Both the position numbers and the translations under genes were made by a program. The notes below the pieces were generated by a model, which was given only the letters and a program-made list of their open reading frames with translations, did no database searches and was not told where the DNA came from. Of a stretch of DNA of 64,000 nt, positions 35,791-44,311 are shown piece by piece (position 1 is the first letter of the stretch; the number at the start of each line of letters is the position of its first letter). The stretch covers positions 186,001-250,000 of the forward strand of contig NZ_FNPV01000001.1 in assembly GCF_900107405.1 (NCBI RefSeq), in the 5' to 3' direction. Source of the stretch: Tindallia californiensis. Lineage in GTDB: Bacteria > Bacillota > Clostridia > Peptostreptococcales > Tindalliaceae.

Positions 35791-36921
35791 TTAGCACTCT
35801 ACCGGATAACTCGCTGTAAATGCATACCCTTTAACAACTTCAATATATCCACTAAGCTCCTGGTCCACTTCCTGATCACCAGTATCAACCAGCAATGCCT
35901 CCCCGTTTAGTGATAACAATTTCGCTCCTGTTGCTACTACTATGATATTCTTTTTTCCCACCTTCCGTATAATCCGTGGACTTATTTGCTGATTTCCACG
36001 TCCAAAAATATTTCCTTGCCCTCCAATAATAGTAACCATTATCTTCACTCTTCCTTCATGCTGCCTTATATGCTCCCATATTTGCGACTCTGATACATCC
36101 ACCGCCACTGTCTTTCCATCTTTTACCAAATCAACCCCCAGGAGAGTTCCCTCTATGTCCATTGCCTGGAGTATTGATTTAGTAGTAGTTCCCGGCCCTA
36201 CCACATATAATACATCACCTTCCATTTTGCTAATGACATGATCTACAATCCCCATCAATTCTTCAGCTTCTGTGGGAGCCGCCGACTTAGTGCTTTGTAC
36301 TCTGTTACCAGCTTCCGGAACCGACAAATAACCATAAAGTTTAGCACTTAACCTTCCTTCCCGAAAAATATCTTCATCTATATCCATCACTTCAGCAAGT
36401 TTTGTGTTTTCAATCATTCCCAACACAAAATCTTTTGCAACTAAGCCTGCATTTCTTGAATTCGTTGCATAGACTGCCGAGTGTATTTTAACACCAGCCG
36501 GTATTCCAACAACAGGAATGCTATCTCCAATCGCTTCAAAAATATTTCTAGCGGTTCCATCACCACCAGCAAAAATGATTAAATCTACCCCAGCCTTTTT
36601 TAGCAGCAAAGCCGCCGCCTTTGTATCCTCTGCTGTTGTCCTCTTTTCACCTTGTCTGCCAACTATTTTTGCCGTAATGCCTAACTCCGTTAATTGAATT
36701 TCTCCCATTTCTCCACCATATGTGTAAAATTGTAGTTGCTCTTTGATGGGTTCCAACTCTTTTAGGGCGAAAGAAGCTCTCTTTGAAGATTCCGGCTCTG
36801 CTCCCATCGCCAACGCTTTATCAATAATATTCCACCCATCACTTCCCTTTAAGCCTACTCTACCCCCTAGTCCTGCAATGGGATTAATAATAACACCAAC
36901 AGCCTTTTTATTCTCACACAT
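35791..36921 (-). CDS. ATP-NAD/AcoX-kinase family protein
   Basis: The protein has the NAD-kinase/AcoX fold. INPIAGLGGRVGLKG at the N-terminus and FAGGDGTARN around residue 120 (the GGDGT nucleotide motif) are diagnostic, with GIPAGVKIHSAVYA after it. AcoX-type proteins occur beside acetoin or diacid genes and their substrate is not settled; the longer C-terminal part here (about 376 residues) distinguishes it from the main NAD kinase. The ATG follows AAAGGGGTGG. It stands alone. Confidence 0.87.
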   Translation of the reverse strand: MCENKKAVGVIINPIAGLGGRVGLKGSDGWNIIDKALAMGAEPESSKRASFALKELEPIKEQLQFYTYGGEMGEIQLTELGITAKIVGRQGEKRTTAEDTKAAALLLKKAGVDLIIFAGGDGTARNIFEAIGDSIPVVGIPAGVKIHSAVYATNSRNAGLVAKDFVLGMIENTKLAEVMDIDEDIFREGRLSAKLYGYLSVPEAGNRVQSTKSAAPTEAEELMGIVDHVISKMEGDVLYVVGPGTTTKSILQAMDIEGTLLGVDLVKDGKTVAVDVSESQIWEHIRQHEGRVKIMVTIIGGQGNIFGRGNQQISPRIIRKVGKKNIIVVATGAKLLSLNGEALLVDTGDQEVDQELSGYIEVVKGYAFTASYPVEC

Positions 36922-36988
36922 TTAGAACCACCACCCCTTTCTTCAGCTTCTTCTTTGATTCTATCTTCATTCTGTCATCGCTGTCAAC

Positions 36989-37020
36989 AAAAAAGCCCCC
37001 GTTGTTAGACGGGAGCCTTA
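36989..37020 (-). terminator. Terminator of the SurA-N lipoprotein gene
   Basis: Minus-strand AGGCTCCCGT pairs with ACGGGGGCTT including wobble pairs, followed by T6. Confidence 0.8.
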
Positions 37021-37031
37021 CATGTATCATC

Positions 37032-37811
37032 TTAAAGCATAATCTCTATTTCACTTTCTTCCATTAAATCATTAATTAACGCCATTTGTTCTTCCTGCTG
37101 CTTTTCCATGATAAGCTGTTCGCGAAGTTGTTCTTTCATTTCTTCATAGGGCGGTAACTCCATCATTGCCATTTCTTCTTCAGATAGTTCCTGTCCTTCT
37201 GCTTCCATAGCTTCCATTTGCGCCTGATACTGCTGTTCATGAAGATCATAATACTCACGAAGTTCGCTTTCTTCAACACTTACCTCTGTGCTGTTCTGAT
37301 CAAGAAAGGTATCAACGGTAAGTTCTACTGTAAGCATCTCCTTGAATTCATCTTCTGTAAACTGATTTACTTCCAAAGCATCCAGAAATTGTTCTTCTGT
37401 CTCAAATTGTTCTTTTACCATATCTAGTTCTGCCTTTATATCGTCTTCAGTTACTTCAACACCTTGAGCAGTAGCCTCTTGAAAAATAACTTCCTGCTGA
37501 ACCAGCTGTTCAATTAATTGCTCTTTTAATTGTTCTTTCATCGCATCGCCATCTTCACCTTCCATCACCATCCCTTGTTGCTCATTAACAGCAATAGATC
37601 TTTCTAATTGCCTCTGAAAAAGACCGCTATCAATCGCTTCGCCATTCACCATTGCAACAGGCTCCCCTGTCTCTTGCACAGCCTCTGCTTGTTCCCCGTT
37701 TTCTAGCGCTTCATCATTCTCCAGATCTTCACCAGCGCCTCCACACGCAACCATAAACATTGTCAGTAGCAACGTTACCAATAAAATACTTCTCTTCTTA
37801 GGTACCACCAT
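37032..37811 (-). CDS. SurA N-terminal domain lipoprotein
   Basis: The lipobox FMVACGG (Cys near residue 23) and an acidic linker are followed by VAMVNGEAIDSGLFQRQLER, the start of a SurA/PrsA-type chaperone domain, and long charged helices rich in Gln, Glu and Met. There is no parvulin (PPIase) domain, so it would act as a foldase-like chaperone only, on the outer face of the membrane. The ATG has AAAGGAG 4 nt upstream. Length of 259 residues fits the short clostridial form. Confidence 0.88.
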   Translation of the reverse strand: MVVPKKRSILLVTLLLTMFMVACGGAGEDLENDEALENGEQAEAVQETGEPVAMVNGEAIDSGLFQRQLERSIAVNEQQGMVMEGEDGDAMKEQLKEQLIEQLVQQEVIFQEATAQGVEVTEDDIKAELDMVKEQFETEEQFLDALEVNQFTEDEFKEMLTVELTVDTFLDQNSTEVSVEESELREYYDLHEQQYQAQMEAMEAEGQELSEEEMAMMELPPYEEMKEQLREQLIMEKQQEEQMALINDLMEESEIEIML

Positions 37812-38146
37812 AAAACTCCTTTCAGTTATCCTTTATTGATTTTGTTGAAATAGTATCTATTTATTTCAACGTAGTGGTCATAATAACATATCTGTTTTCA
37901 CTTTTAAACCGTTATGATAATTTTTTTATGTTTTGTGTTTAGAATCACTCTTTTGTCTTCCTTTATTTTCATAGAGCAGACACTAATCAGTTTTCATTTT
38001 ACTTTGGAGCAACTTCGATTTAAAAACAAAAAACAGTCTTTGCATTATCTTCACAAAGCTGTTTTTATATTTTATTCCAAGAATATTACCCTGAACAGCC
38101 TTCCCACTTCTCTTTATTCGCATAGATCTTCCCATCGAATTCATCA
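37812..38146. other. 335-bp intergenic region
   Basis: It holds the upstream region of the SurA-N lipoprotein gene and the hairpin at 38025-38067 that probably ends the PII-like transcript. I see no convincing gene in it; the longest plus-strand reading frame has no ribosome site. Confidence 0.5.
38025..38067. terminator. Terminator-like hairpin
   Basis: AAAAACAGTCTTTG pairs with CAAAGCTGTTTTTA with one mismatch. The minus strand ends in a T-rich tract, so it probably ends the PII-like transcript from the right. Confidence 0.65.
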
Positions 38147-38503
38147 CTATTCAGATGATCCACAATCTTCAAATATCTGCCCCGCACCTTTGCAAAACTC
38201 TACCGGCACCGTTAAAACAACTCCTGTGTCTGGCTGATTTAAATCTCCCACAATTCGTTCTATTGCTCCTATTACTTTTTCTCGCTCTTCATCAGATTGA
38301 ATTAAAACAAAAATGGTTTTATTTTGACCCGGCTCCTGATCTTCTTCCTTAAATTTAGCAAAAAAAGGAACGTGATGAGCCATGATATGCGCCATTCCCA
38401 TACTGTCCAACACAGTAGAACCTTTGATTCCTTCCTGATAAAATTCATCCAAGATATAAAATACATTTGCCGGGTTATTGATAATCGCAATTAACAACCG
38501 CAT
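38147..38503 (-). CDS. PII-like (GlnB-fold) protein
   Basis: This 118-residue protein starts MRLLIAIINNPANVFYILDE and has a VLDSMGMAHI strand pair and a final GDLNQPDTGVVLTVPVEF (quoted in part), the layout of divergent PII proteins. The T-loop region (residues about 37-57) is not the classical uridylylated sequence, so a signalling ligand other than 2-oxoglutarate is possible. I start at ATG 38503, 8 nt after AAAGGAGG. It lies downstream of nhaC, with the nhaC terminator between them. Such PII-like proteins are often encoded beside transporters they control; that link is inference here. Confidence 0.72.
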   Translation of the reverse strand: MRLLIAIINNPANVFYILDEFYQEGIKGSTVLDSMGMAHIMAHHVPFFAKFKEEDQEPGQNKTIFVLIQSDEEREKVIGAIERIVGDLNQPDTGVVLTVPVEFCKGAGQIFEDCGSSE

Positions 38504-38623
38504 CAGAATACCTCCTTTGTACCTGTTCACAAACAATCTACTTTTTGGTTTCTTATATTAAAGATATCATTATTTCATTTATTTGACAATCATCTCCCCA
38601 TCTCAAAATTGAATTTCGAGAAT

Positions 38624-38663
38624 AAAAAATGCCCTTCGGAATGCATCTTTTTCCGAAAGGCAT
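38624..38663 (-). terminator. Terminator of nhaC
   Basis: Minus-strand ATGCCTTTCGGAA pairs with TTCCGAAGGGCAT around a short loop, with T6 after it. Confidence 0.85.
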
Positions 38664-38705
38664 GAATCCTACAAGTAACACTCTAATCGTTATTCCAGCA
38701 CATTT

Positions 38706-40121
38706 CTACGCTACGTCTTCAGACGGCGCCCCTTCATACTTTGCCATATCAAATCCTACAATTGCAAAGATTAATGAAATTGCCATTGCAGCGAGAATAA
38801 AGAATGCATATGGTGCGTATGTGAAAGGATGCACTCCATAAAGACCATAAACAAACACACCGCAAGGTCCCCAAGGAATTAAGGAAGAAGGCAATGTACC
38901 CCAGTTTTCGGATATCCTAGTAACATTCTTGGCATGCAATCCATTTTCTTCAAAAGCATGCTTAAACGTTCTACAGATTAATGTGTGAGTCAGATAATGA
39001 GAGAGAACTGTCATGATAAGGAATAATGTAGTGAAATGAGCTGTAATTGCTAAAGCTTTAGGTGTTTTGGCTAAGCTCAGTAAATTTTCAAGCATTACTT
39101 CTGTCATTCTTGTATGCTCAATGATTCCACCAAACATTAGTGTGATTAAAATCATAGAGATAGTCCACATCATACTTTGTAGTCCCCCCCTGGAGAGGAC
39201 ACCATCAACGATTGCCATGCCAGTATCCATCGTAAACCCATAGTGCATGGAGGTTATCACAGAACCCAAGTTAGCTCCTTGAAAAAGAAGAGCCCAAACC
39301 CCACCAATAATAGCACCTACAGACAAAGCGGCAATTGGAGGAACTCGTTTAATGATCATAGCAAGAACTAAAATCATTGGCACAAGCATAAGGGGATTAA
39401 CATTAAACGTCGAAGTAATAGCACTATTAATTTCAGCAATTTGATCATAATCCATATTTGCACCTGCAAACTGTGAACCTAATATGCCGAAAAGGACTAG
39501 AGCAATTAGATACGCTGGACCTGAAACCTTTAGCATATGCTTTATATGGTCATAAATATTAACCCCACCAGTACCAGACGCTACCACTGTAGTATCGGAT
39601 AAAGGAGACAACTTATCACCAAAATATGCACCAGATACGATGGCACCAACAGTCATACCACTAGGTACGCCCATACCTTCACCGATAACAAACATGGCAA
39701 GTCCAACGGTACCAAGAGAGTTCCAAGAACTACCGGTAAATACTGATACCAAAGAACACACGATAAGTGTGGCTACTAAAAACAATTGCGGAGAAATAAG
39801 TTGTAATCCGTAATAAACGACTGTTGGTACAATGCCACCTTCAATCCAGGCCCCGATTAAAATACCAACAATTGTCAAAATCAATACGGCGTCTAGGGCA
39901 AAGTTTATCCCTTTAAGCATCCCTTCCTGCACGGTGCTCCATTTATGCCCCATCCAGAAAATAGCAACTAATGCTGCAACGGCTACAGAGAAAAATAATG
40001 GGATATGAGCATCAACCCCGAAACCTAAGTAAGTAGTCATAACGATAACAACAAGTGCAATTAGCGGTGTAAAAGCCTGAGCCGGTGTTGGCTTAGGAAA
40101 ATTCTTATTGTCGTAATTCAT
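38706..40121 (-). CDS. nhaC: Na+/H+ antiporter NhaC
   Basis: This 471-residue, roughly twelve-helix antiporter exchanges Na+ for H+ and helps pH and salt balance. It has FTGSSWNSLGTVGLAM, the GAYFGDKLSPLSDTTVVAS motif and SHYLTHTLICRTFK. The ATG follows TAGGAGGG. A long (about 480 nt), AT-rich upstream region is present. Some members of this family exchange malate/lactate with Na+ (MleN), so a substrate-coupled role is possible. The stop is TAG. Confidence 0.93.
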   Translation of the reverse strand: MNYDNKNFPKPTPAQAFTPLIALVVIVMTTYLGFGVDAHIPLFFSVAVAALVAIFWMGHKWSTVQEGMLKGINFALDAVLILTIVGILIGAWIEGGIVPTVVYYGLQLISPQLFLVATLIVCSLVSVFTGSSWNSLGTVGLAMFVIGEGMGVPSGMTVGAIVSGAYFGDKLSPLSDTTVVASGTGGVNIYDHIKHMLKVSGPAYLIALVLFGILGSQFAGANMDYDQIAEINSAITSTFNVNPLMLVPMILVLAMIIKRVPPIAALSVGAIIGGVWALLFQGANLGSVITSMHYGFTMDTGMAIVDGVLSRGGLQSMMWTISMILITLMFGGIIEHTRMTEVMLENLLSLAKTPKALAITAHFTTLFLIMTVLSHYLTHTLICRTFKHAFEENGLHAKNVTRISENWGTLPSSLIPWGPCGVFVYGLYGVHPFTYAPYAFFILAAMAISLIFAIVGFDMAKYEGAPSEDVA

Positions 40122-40601
40122 AGATACCCTCCTAAAATTTTAATAACTCCTTTGGTAATTTCTTACGGTGTTGCCTATGGTTTCCGTCCAACCTTTATCC
40201 ATAAGACTTGCCTTTTCCTTCCACCTCCTTTTACTAAAAGATTATAAAATCCAAAACAGTCCACTTTAGTGTTTTGCAGGCTTTTTCGACAGGGAATGTT
40301 TTGGTTTTCAGTTTATTCGGAATTTTCAATCTATGTTACGCATTAAGATTTCACCTTTGAAGTTATTATTTGAACTCATTCGCCGAAAAAACATACTGTC
40401 TTTTCACCTTAAAATGTCATTTGATCTGCATTTTTTGATAACTTACTGACGATTATACCGAATTATTGCAATTAATTCAATATTATTAACGAATTTTATA
40501 TTAATTTTTTGAAAAATATTAAGATTTTCTAAAAAATGCATGGAATGTTTCATATGCGCAAGGATTCGATTTTTTACTAAGCAAAAAACCGCCTAAGCGG
40601 T
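40122..40601. other. 480-bp upstream region of nhaC
   Basis: Very AT-rich, with many A/T runs. On the minus strand 40140-40202 could encode a 20-residue peptide (starting MDKGWTETIGN) that ends just upstream of the nhaC ribosome site, with a purine-rich stretch AAGG before its ATG and a full AAAAGGAGGTGG 18 nt farther up. It could be a leader peptide or chance. No known riboswitch pattern was recognised. The right edge holds the terminator of the ABM gene. Confidence 0.4.
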
Positions 40602-40604
40602 TTA
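40583..40604 (-). terminator. Terminator of the ABM monooxygenase gene
   Basis: Minus-strand AAACCGC pairs with GCGGTTT around TTAG, followed by T6. It overlaps the TAA stop. Confidence 0.85.
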
Positions 40605-40889
40605 AGTGAGTTTCTTATATAAGGTCATTTCTGATGACGGATGACGTAATGCTTTCATTTTAGGAACATTTCTTTCAAAGTGCTCTGTTTTTTGATGCGC
40701 TTCCACCGCTTTCATATTTTCCCACTCTTCAATAAATGTCATCACATGATCATTATGAATATCCTGATACAGTTGGTAGGTTATACAACCCTCTTCTTCT
40801 CTGCTTTTCTCAACCATTTCCTGAGCCAATGCCTTAAACGCTTCCAGCTTTCCCTGTTTTACAATGCTTTTGGCAACAATAACAACCAT
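40602..40889 (-). CDS. ABM-domain (YgiN-like) quinol monooxygenase family protein
   Basis: This 95-residue antibiotic-biosynthesis-monooxygenase domain has the ferredoxin-like fold signature VVIVAKSIVKQGKLEAF, SREEEGCITYQLYQD and FIEEWENMKAVEAHQKTEHF (quoted in part). Small proteins of this kind form dimers and may oxidise quinols or act as stress proteins; the exact substrate is unknown. I start at ATG 40889 behind GGAGGG. It is a single gene with its own terminator. Confidence 0.88.
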   Translation of the reverse strand: MVVIVAKSIVKQGKLEAFKALAQEMVEKSREEEGCITYQLYQDIHNDHVMTFIEEWENMKAVEAHQKTEHFERNVPKMKALRHPSSEMTLYKKLT

Positions 40890-41065
40890 AGCCGTCTTCC
40901 CTCCTTTTTCCATTATTATAGCACCAATAAGGTTTGTCTGCAGCCTTAGAAGATACTCACATATTTATTCGTAAATCATCTCAATATTAAAACCGTTCAC
41001 AGTGAGTTCATCTATCAAGGGTAATATTTTATAAGAAGAAATTTGTTTTAAGAGGTGTTGAATAA

Positions 41066-41731
41066 ATGAATTATAAAGAAGCGATTCAAGAAAAATCTTT
41101 CTATAAATATATTCTTATCTTTTTTATTTTTGCTTTATATTTATTCTTGCAGAATCAGTATAATGCAATCCGCCCTGACATGTTTCGAAATATATTGACC
41201 TCTTTCGGCGTCTTTAGTCCGGTTCTTTTTTTATTGTTCTCTTTTATACGGCCTTTCGCTTTTTTTCCTATAACCATCTTTTATCTAGCCAGCGGCTTAG
41301 CTTTTGGCCCGTTTTGGGGAGGAATATTAGCGACTCTCGGTGCCATCGCCGGAGCCTTAACGGCCCATATGGTAGCACAAAAGGCAGGAATTGAATTTTT
41401 GCCTTCTGCCTTGCAGGAAAAAATATTCAACGCTAAAAACATGATAAATCAAAATGGATTTCACTCGATACTAATGATTCGGTTTATCCCGTTACTCAGC
41501 TTTGATTTAATTAGTTTTGCCAGCGGTCTAGCCAACATTCACCGAAAACCATATATGCTCGGAACGGTCCTTGGAACTACTCCAAGAATTTTTGCCTATA
41601 CCTTTCTCGGCTCCAGCATTGTTACTATTTCCGATGCCAATCTTTGGACCATTTTGTTTCTATTTATGATTATCTTTATACTTCCCCTGGGCGTCTACAA
41701 AAAAATACATGGATATAAATTCAACCATTAG
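41066..41731 (+). CDS. TVP38/TMEM64-family membrane protein (VTT domain)
   Basis: The 221-residue protein has about five helices and a VTT/DedA-like core: FYLASGLAFGPFWGG, RFIPLLSFDLISFASGLANI and GTTPRIFAYTFLGS. DedA-superfamily proteins are linked to lipid scrambling or membrane homeostasis. The ATG follows AGAGGTG by 8 nt. It is convergent with the U32 peptidase gene, 17 nt apart. Confidence 0.92.
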   Translation: MNYKEAIQEKSFYKYILIFFIFALYLFLQNQYNAIRPDMFRNILTSFGVFSPVLFLLFSFIRPFAFFPITIFYLASGLAFGPFWGGILATLGAIAGALTAHMVAQKAGIEFLPSALQEKIFNAKNMINQNGFHSILMIRFIPLLSFDLISFASGLANIHRKPYMLGTVLGTTPRIFAYTFLGSSIVTISDANLWTILFLFMIIFILPLGVYKKIHGYKFNH

Positions 41732-41748
41732 TCTTTCAATAATACCTT

Positions 41749-44214
41749 TTACTCTGCTCCTCGAAAAAGATGACCGCGAGTAATCCCTTCGTTTTTTAAT
41801 GCCTCTAATCGTTTTTTATCCACCTTGTTACAGGTTCCTTTTTGGGCATTGATATACATTTGAGCTATTTCCATCGTTTCTTGTTTTTCTTCATGCAGAA
41901 AATTCAATCTCATAATGCCAATACCCGCTTCAGCTAAGTCCTGCATATTTTCTAAAAGTAATAATCTTTTCGAATTATAAACTTCCGAATAACCAGTAGC
42001 ATGACGATAAATCGGAAAATGTTCTGATTTTCGATCTTTCAAAAAAAACAGTTCGTCCCGACACAGTTCATTCCGACAAGGGATGCTTTTGCTTCGACAC
42101 TCATTATTTCCCTTAACCAAACAATGTTTCAATGCCATTACGGGCAAAAAACCAAACCCAAGGAGTTCTGTTTTGGATGGTATCAGATCCATTTCTTTTA
42201 TCTGTGATAAATTCACTTCCGGGGATAAGGCAACTCGTTGCAGCATATGATGTTGATAATAATAGCAAAGAGAACGATCATTGACGATATTTAAGGATAT
42301 ATCTCCCATTATTTCAAAAGACTTAAATACTTCTATATGGCCTACATTTTGGATCAATACCGTATCCAAACCCAATGCCTGGATTTTCTGTCGATACTGA
42401 ATCAGTTCTTCATCCGAAACTAATTTAAGTATTTCCGGTACCAGCTTTCCTTTAAACCTGTGTTTAGCCACCACTTTTATGGCGTCTTCTAATAAATCTG
42501 GATTCCGAAAATAAATAATAGGTATTTCACTCCCAGAATCCACCAACAACAAGGCTTCTAACTGTTCTAAACTGGTTACAGAACATGAAAATTTCAGCTC
42601 TTTCTTACTCCACTTTCTCTCCGAATCATTTTTCTGTATCTGATTCACCTCTATCAGTGATTTTGCAGAGCCTTTCTGCCTTTGATGCCATTTGCTTCTT
42701 TCCTGAATTAACGCTTCCACCAAATCTCGCCTTAGCTCATTTAAAGCCTTGATCGGAACTGCCAAGCCCGATCCAAGATGAACGATCATCTCTTGAGCCT
42801 TAAAAGGGGTGCCACCTAATTTTGACATTTGAAGCATCGCTTTTTCTTCTGATAATGGCTTATTCAGTGCTCTTTCAGGGACATCCTCCGCCCATACTTC
42901 TATTTCTTGACTCCCATCGGATATCTTCCCATATAATGCTTCTCCATCTTTAATCGATACTTCTATCTTTACTGGTATCTCTAGCATTTCCTTGTGATAG
43001 GTTTCTTTAAGGGATTTTATCCCTATCTCATCGTATGTCTTAAATACCTGTTCTTTTGAATAACACTCATGCTTAAAATTTACTTTACATATGGCGCCCG
43101 CCGCACAATATGTTACCATTTTACCATTTTGCTCTATTCGTTCAGCTCTTCCACCAAAAGATTTCCCATCTCTTCTTATCTGTATCTCGTCGTTCTGAGA
43201 TAAAGTTTCTTCCAGTTTTAAGCTTAGCTGTTGTTTCTTTTTATCGTAGCCTATAACCGATCCAAGTAAGTACCCCTGGTTTCCAGAATGGTAAGAACTC
43301 ATTAAACGAGCTCCTTCATCTCCAAATAGATGTCCTCTTGTAAAACCCCGGTTAAAAACGGCTAGTTCCTTTTCTTTTGCCTCTTCCCTTACTTTTTTAC
43401 CTGCTTCTATTGCATCTAACATGTTCCGATAAGCTCGGACAACAGCCGCAACGTACTCCGGACTTTTCATCCGACCTTCTATCTTAAAGGAAAATGCACC
43501 AGCATCAACAAGATGATGAAGCTCTTTTAATGTACAAAGATCTTTGGGGCTCAGTAAATAGCGATCCTTAAAGCTATCGACAGGCTTCCTGGTTTTTTCT
43601 GTTGTTAACGTATATAATTGGCGACAAGGTTGAGCACACCTGCCACGATTACCACTTCTTCCACCAATCATACTGCTCATCAAACACTGTCCTGAAACAG
43701 AAATACATAAAGCTCCATGAACAAATACCTCTAAGGCAAGATTTGTTTTTTTCTTCACTTGCCGAATGGTTTCTAAGGACATTTCTCGTCCTAGCACGAC
43801 CCGTTGCACCCCTAGTTTTTCAAGATAATGAACATCCGCCATTGTTTGAACAGACATTTGTGTCGAACAATGCACATCCCAATCAGGATACGTCTTTCGA
43901 ATATAGTCTAGCACACCGATATCCTGAACAATGATCGCATCCACATCATGATTATAGAGAAATGCTAAGTAAGCCTTCAGCGTGTCCATCTCGTCATTAA
44001 AAACCAATGTATTCACCGTCACATACACAGCTACACCTCTGACATGACAATATTGAACCGCTTTTACCAATTCTTCCTTCGTAAAATTCCCAGCAAACTT
44101 TCTGGCTCCGAACGCTTTTCCTGATAAATAAACGGCATCCGCTCTATTTTGCACGGCTGCTCTTAAAGCCTCACTATTTCCTGCCGGCGCTAACAATTCG
44201 TATCTCTTTTTCAT
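41749..44214 (-). CDS. U32-family peptidase-like protein, RlhA/YhbU-like
   Basis: The N-terminal half (residues about 1-300) is the U32 catalytic fold: ELLAPAGNSEALRAA, DAVYLSGKAFGARK, and the signature EVFVHGALCISVSGQCLMSS with its Cys residues. SGNRGRCAQPCRQLY follows, with a Cys pair that can hold an Fe-S cluster in relatives. The long C-terminal part (DUF3656-type) resembles RlhA, which hydroxylates a cytidine in 23S rRNA using prephenate-derived chemistry. I start at ATG 44214 behind GGAGAAG, which gives 821 residues. Either rRNA modification or collagenase-like activity has been claimed for members; rRNA modification is more likely. Confidence 0.88.
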   Translation of the reverse strand: MKKRYELLAPAGNSEALRAAVQNRADAVYLSGKAFGARKFAGNFTKEELVKAVQYCHVRGVAVYVTVNTLVFNDEMDTLKAYLAFLYNHDVDAIIVQDIGVLDYIRKTYPDWDVHCSTQMSVQTMADVHYLEKLGVQRVVLGREMSLETIRQVKKKTNLALEVFVHGALCISVSGQCLMSSMIGGRSGNRGRCAQPCRQLYTLTTEKTRKPVDSFKDRYLLSPKDLCTLKELHHLVDAGAFSFKIEGRMKSPEYVAAVVRAYRNMLDAIEAGKKVREEAKEKELAVFNRGFTRGHLFGDEGARLMSSYHSGNQGYLLGSVIGYDKKKQQLSLKLEETLSQNDEIQIRRDGKSFGGRAERIEQNGKMVTYCAAGAICKVNFKHECYSKEQVFKTYDEIGIKSLKETYHKEMLEIPVKIEVSIKDGEALYGKISDGSQEIEVWAEDVPERALNKPLSEEKAMLQMSKLGGTPFKAQEMIVHLGSGLAVPIKALNELRRDLVEALIQERSKWHQRQKGSAKSLIEVNQIQKNDSERKWSKKELKFSCSVTSLEQLEALLLVDSGSEIPIIYFRNPDLLEDAIKVVAKHRFKGKLVPEILKLVSDEELIQYRQKIQALGLDTVLIQNVGHIEVFKSFEIMGDISLNIVNDRSLCYYYQHHMLQRVALSPEVNLSQIKEMDLIPSKTELLGFGFLPVMALKHCLVKGNNECRSKSIPCRNELCRDELFFLKDRKSEHFPIYRHATGYSEVYNSKRLLLLENMQDLAEAGIGIMRLNFLHEEKQETMEIAQMYINAQKGTCNKVDKKRLEALKNEGITRGHLFRGAE

Positions 44215-44311
44215 TGATTTCACTTCTCCATTGTTTTTCATTCTTTATTTCGGGTATAGGTTGTTTGAGTTCCATTTTAAATCATATTTTATCACAAAAG
44301 GAGGGATCCTG

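Noticed and set aside
40140-40202. A firm leader-peptide gene upstream of nhaC
   Set aside because: Only 20 codons with a poorly spaced ribosome site; kept as a low-grade observation and not called as a gene.
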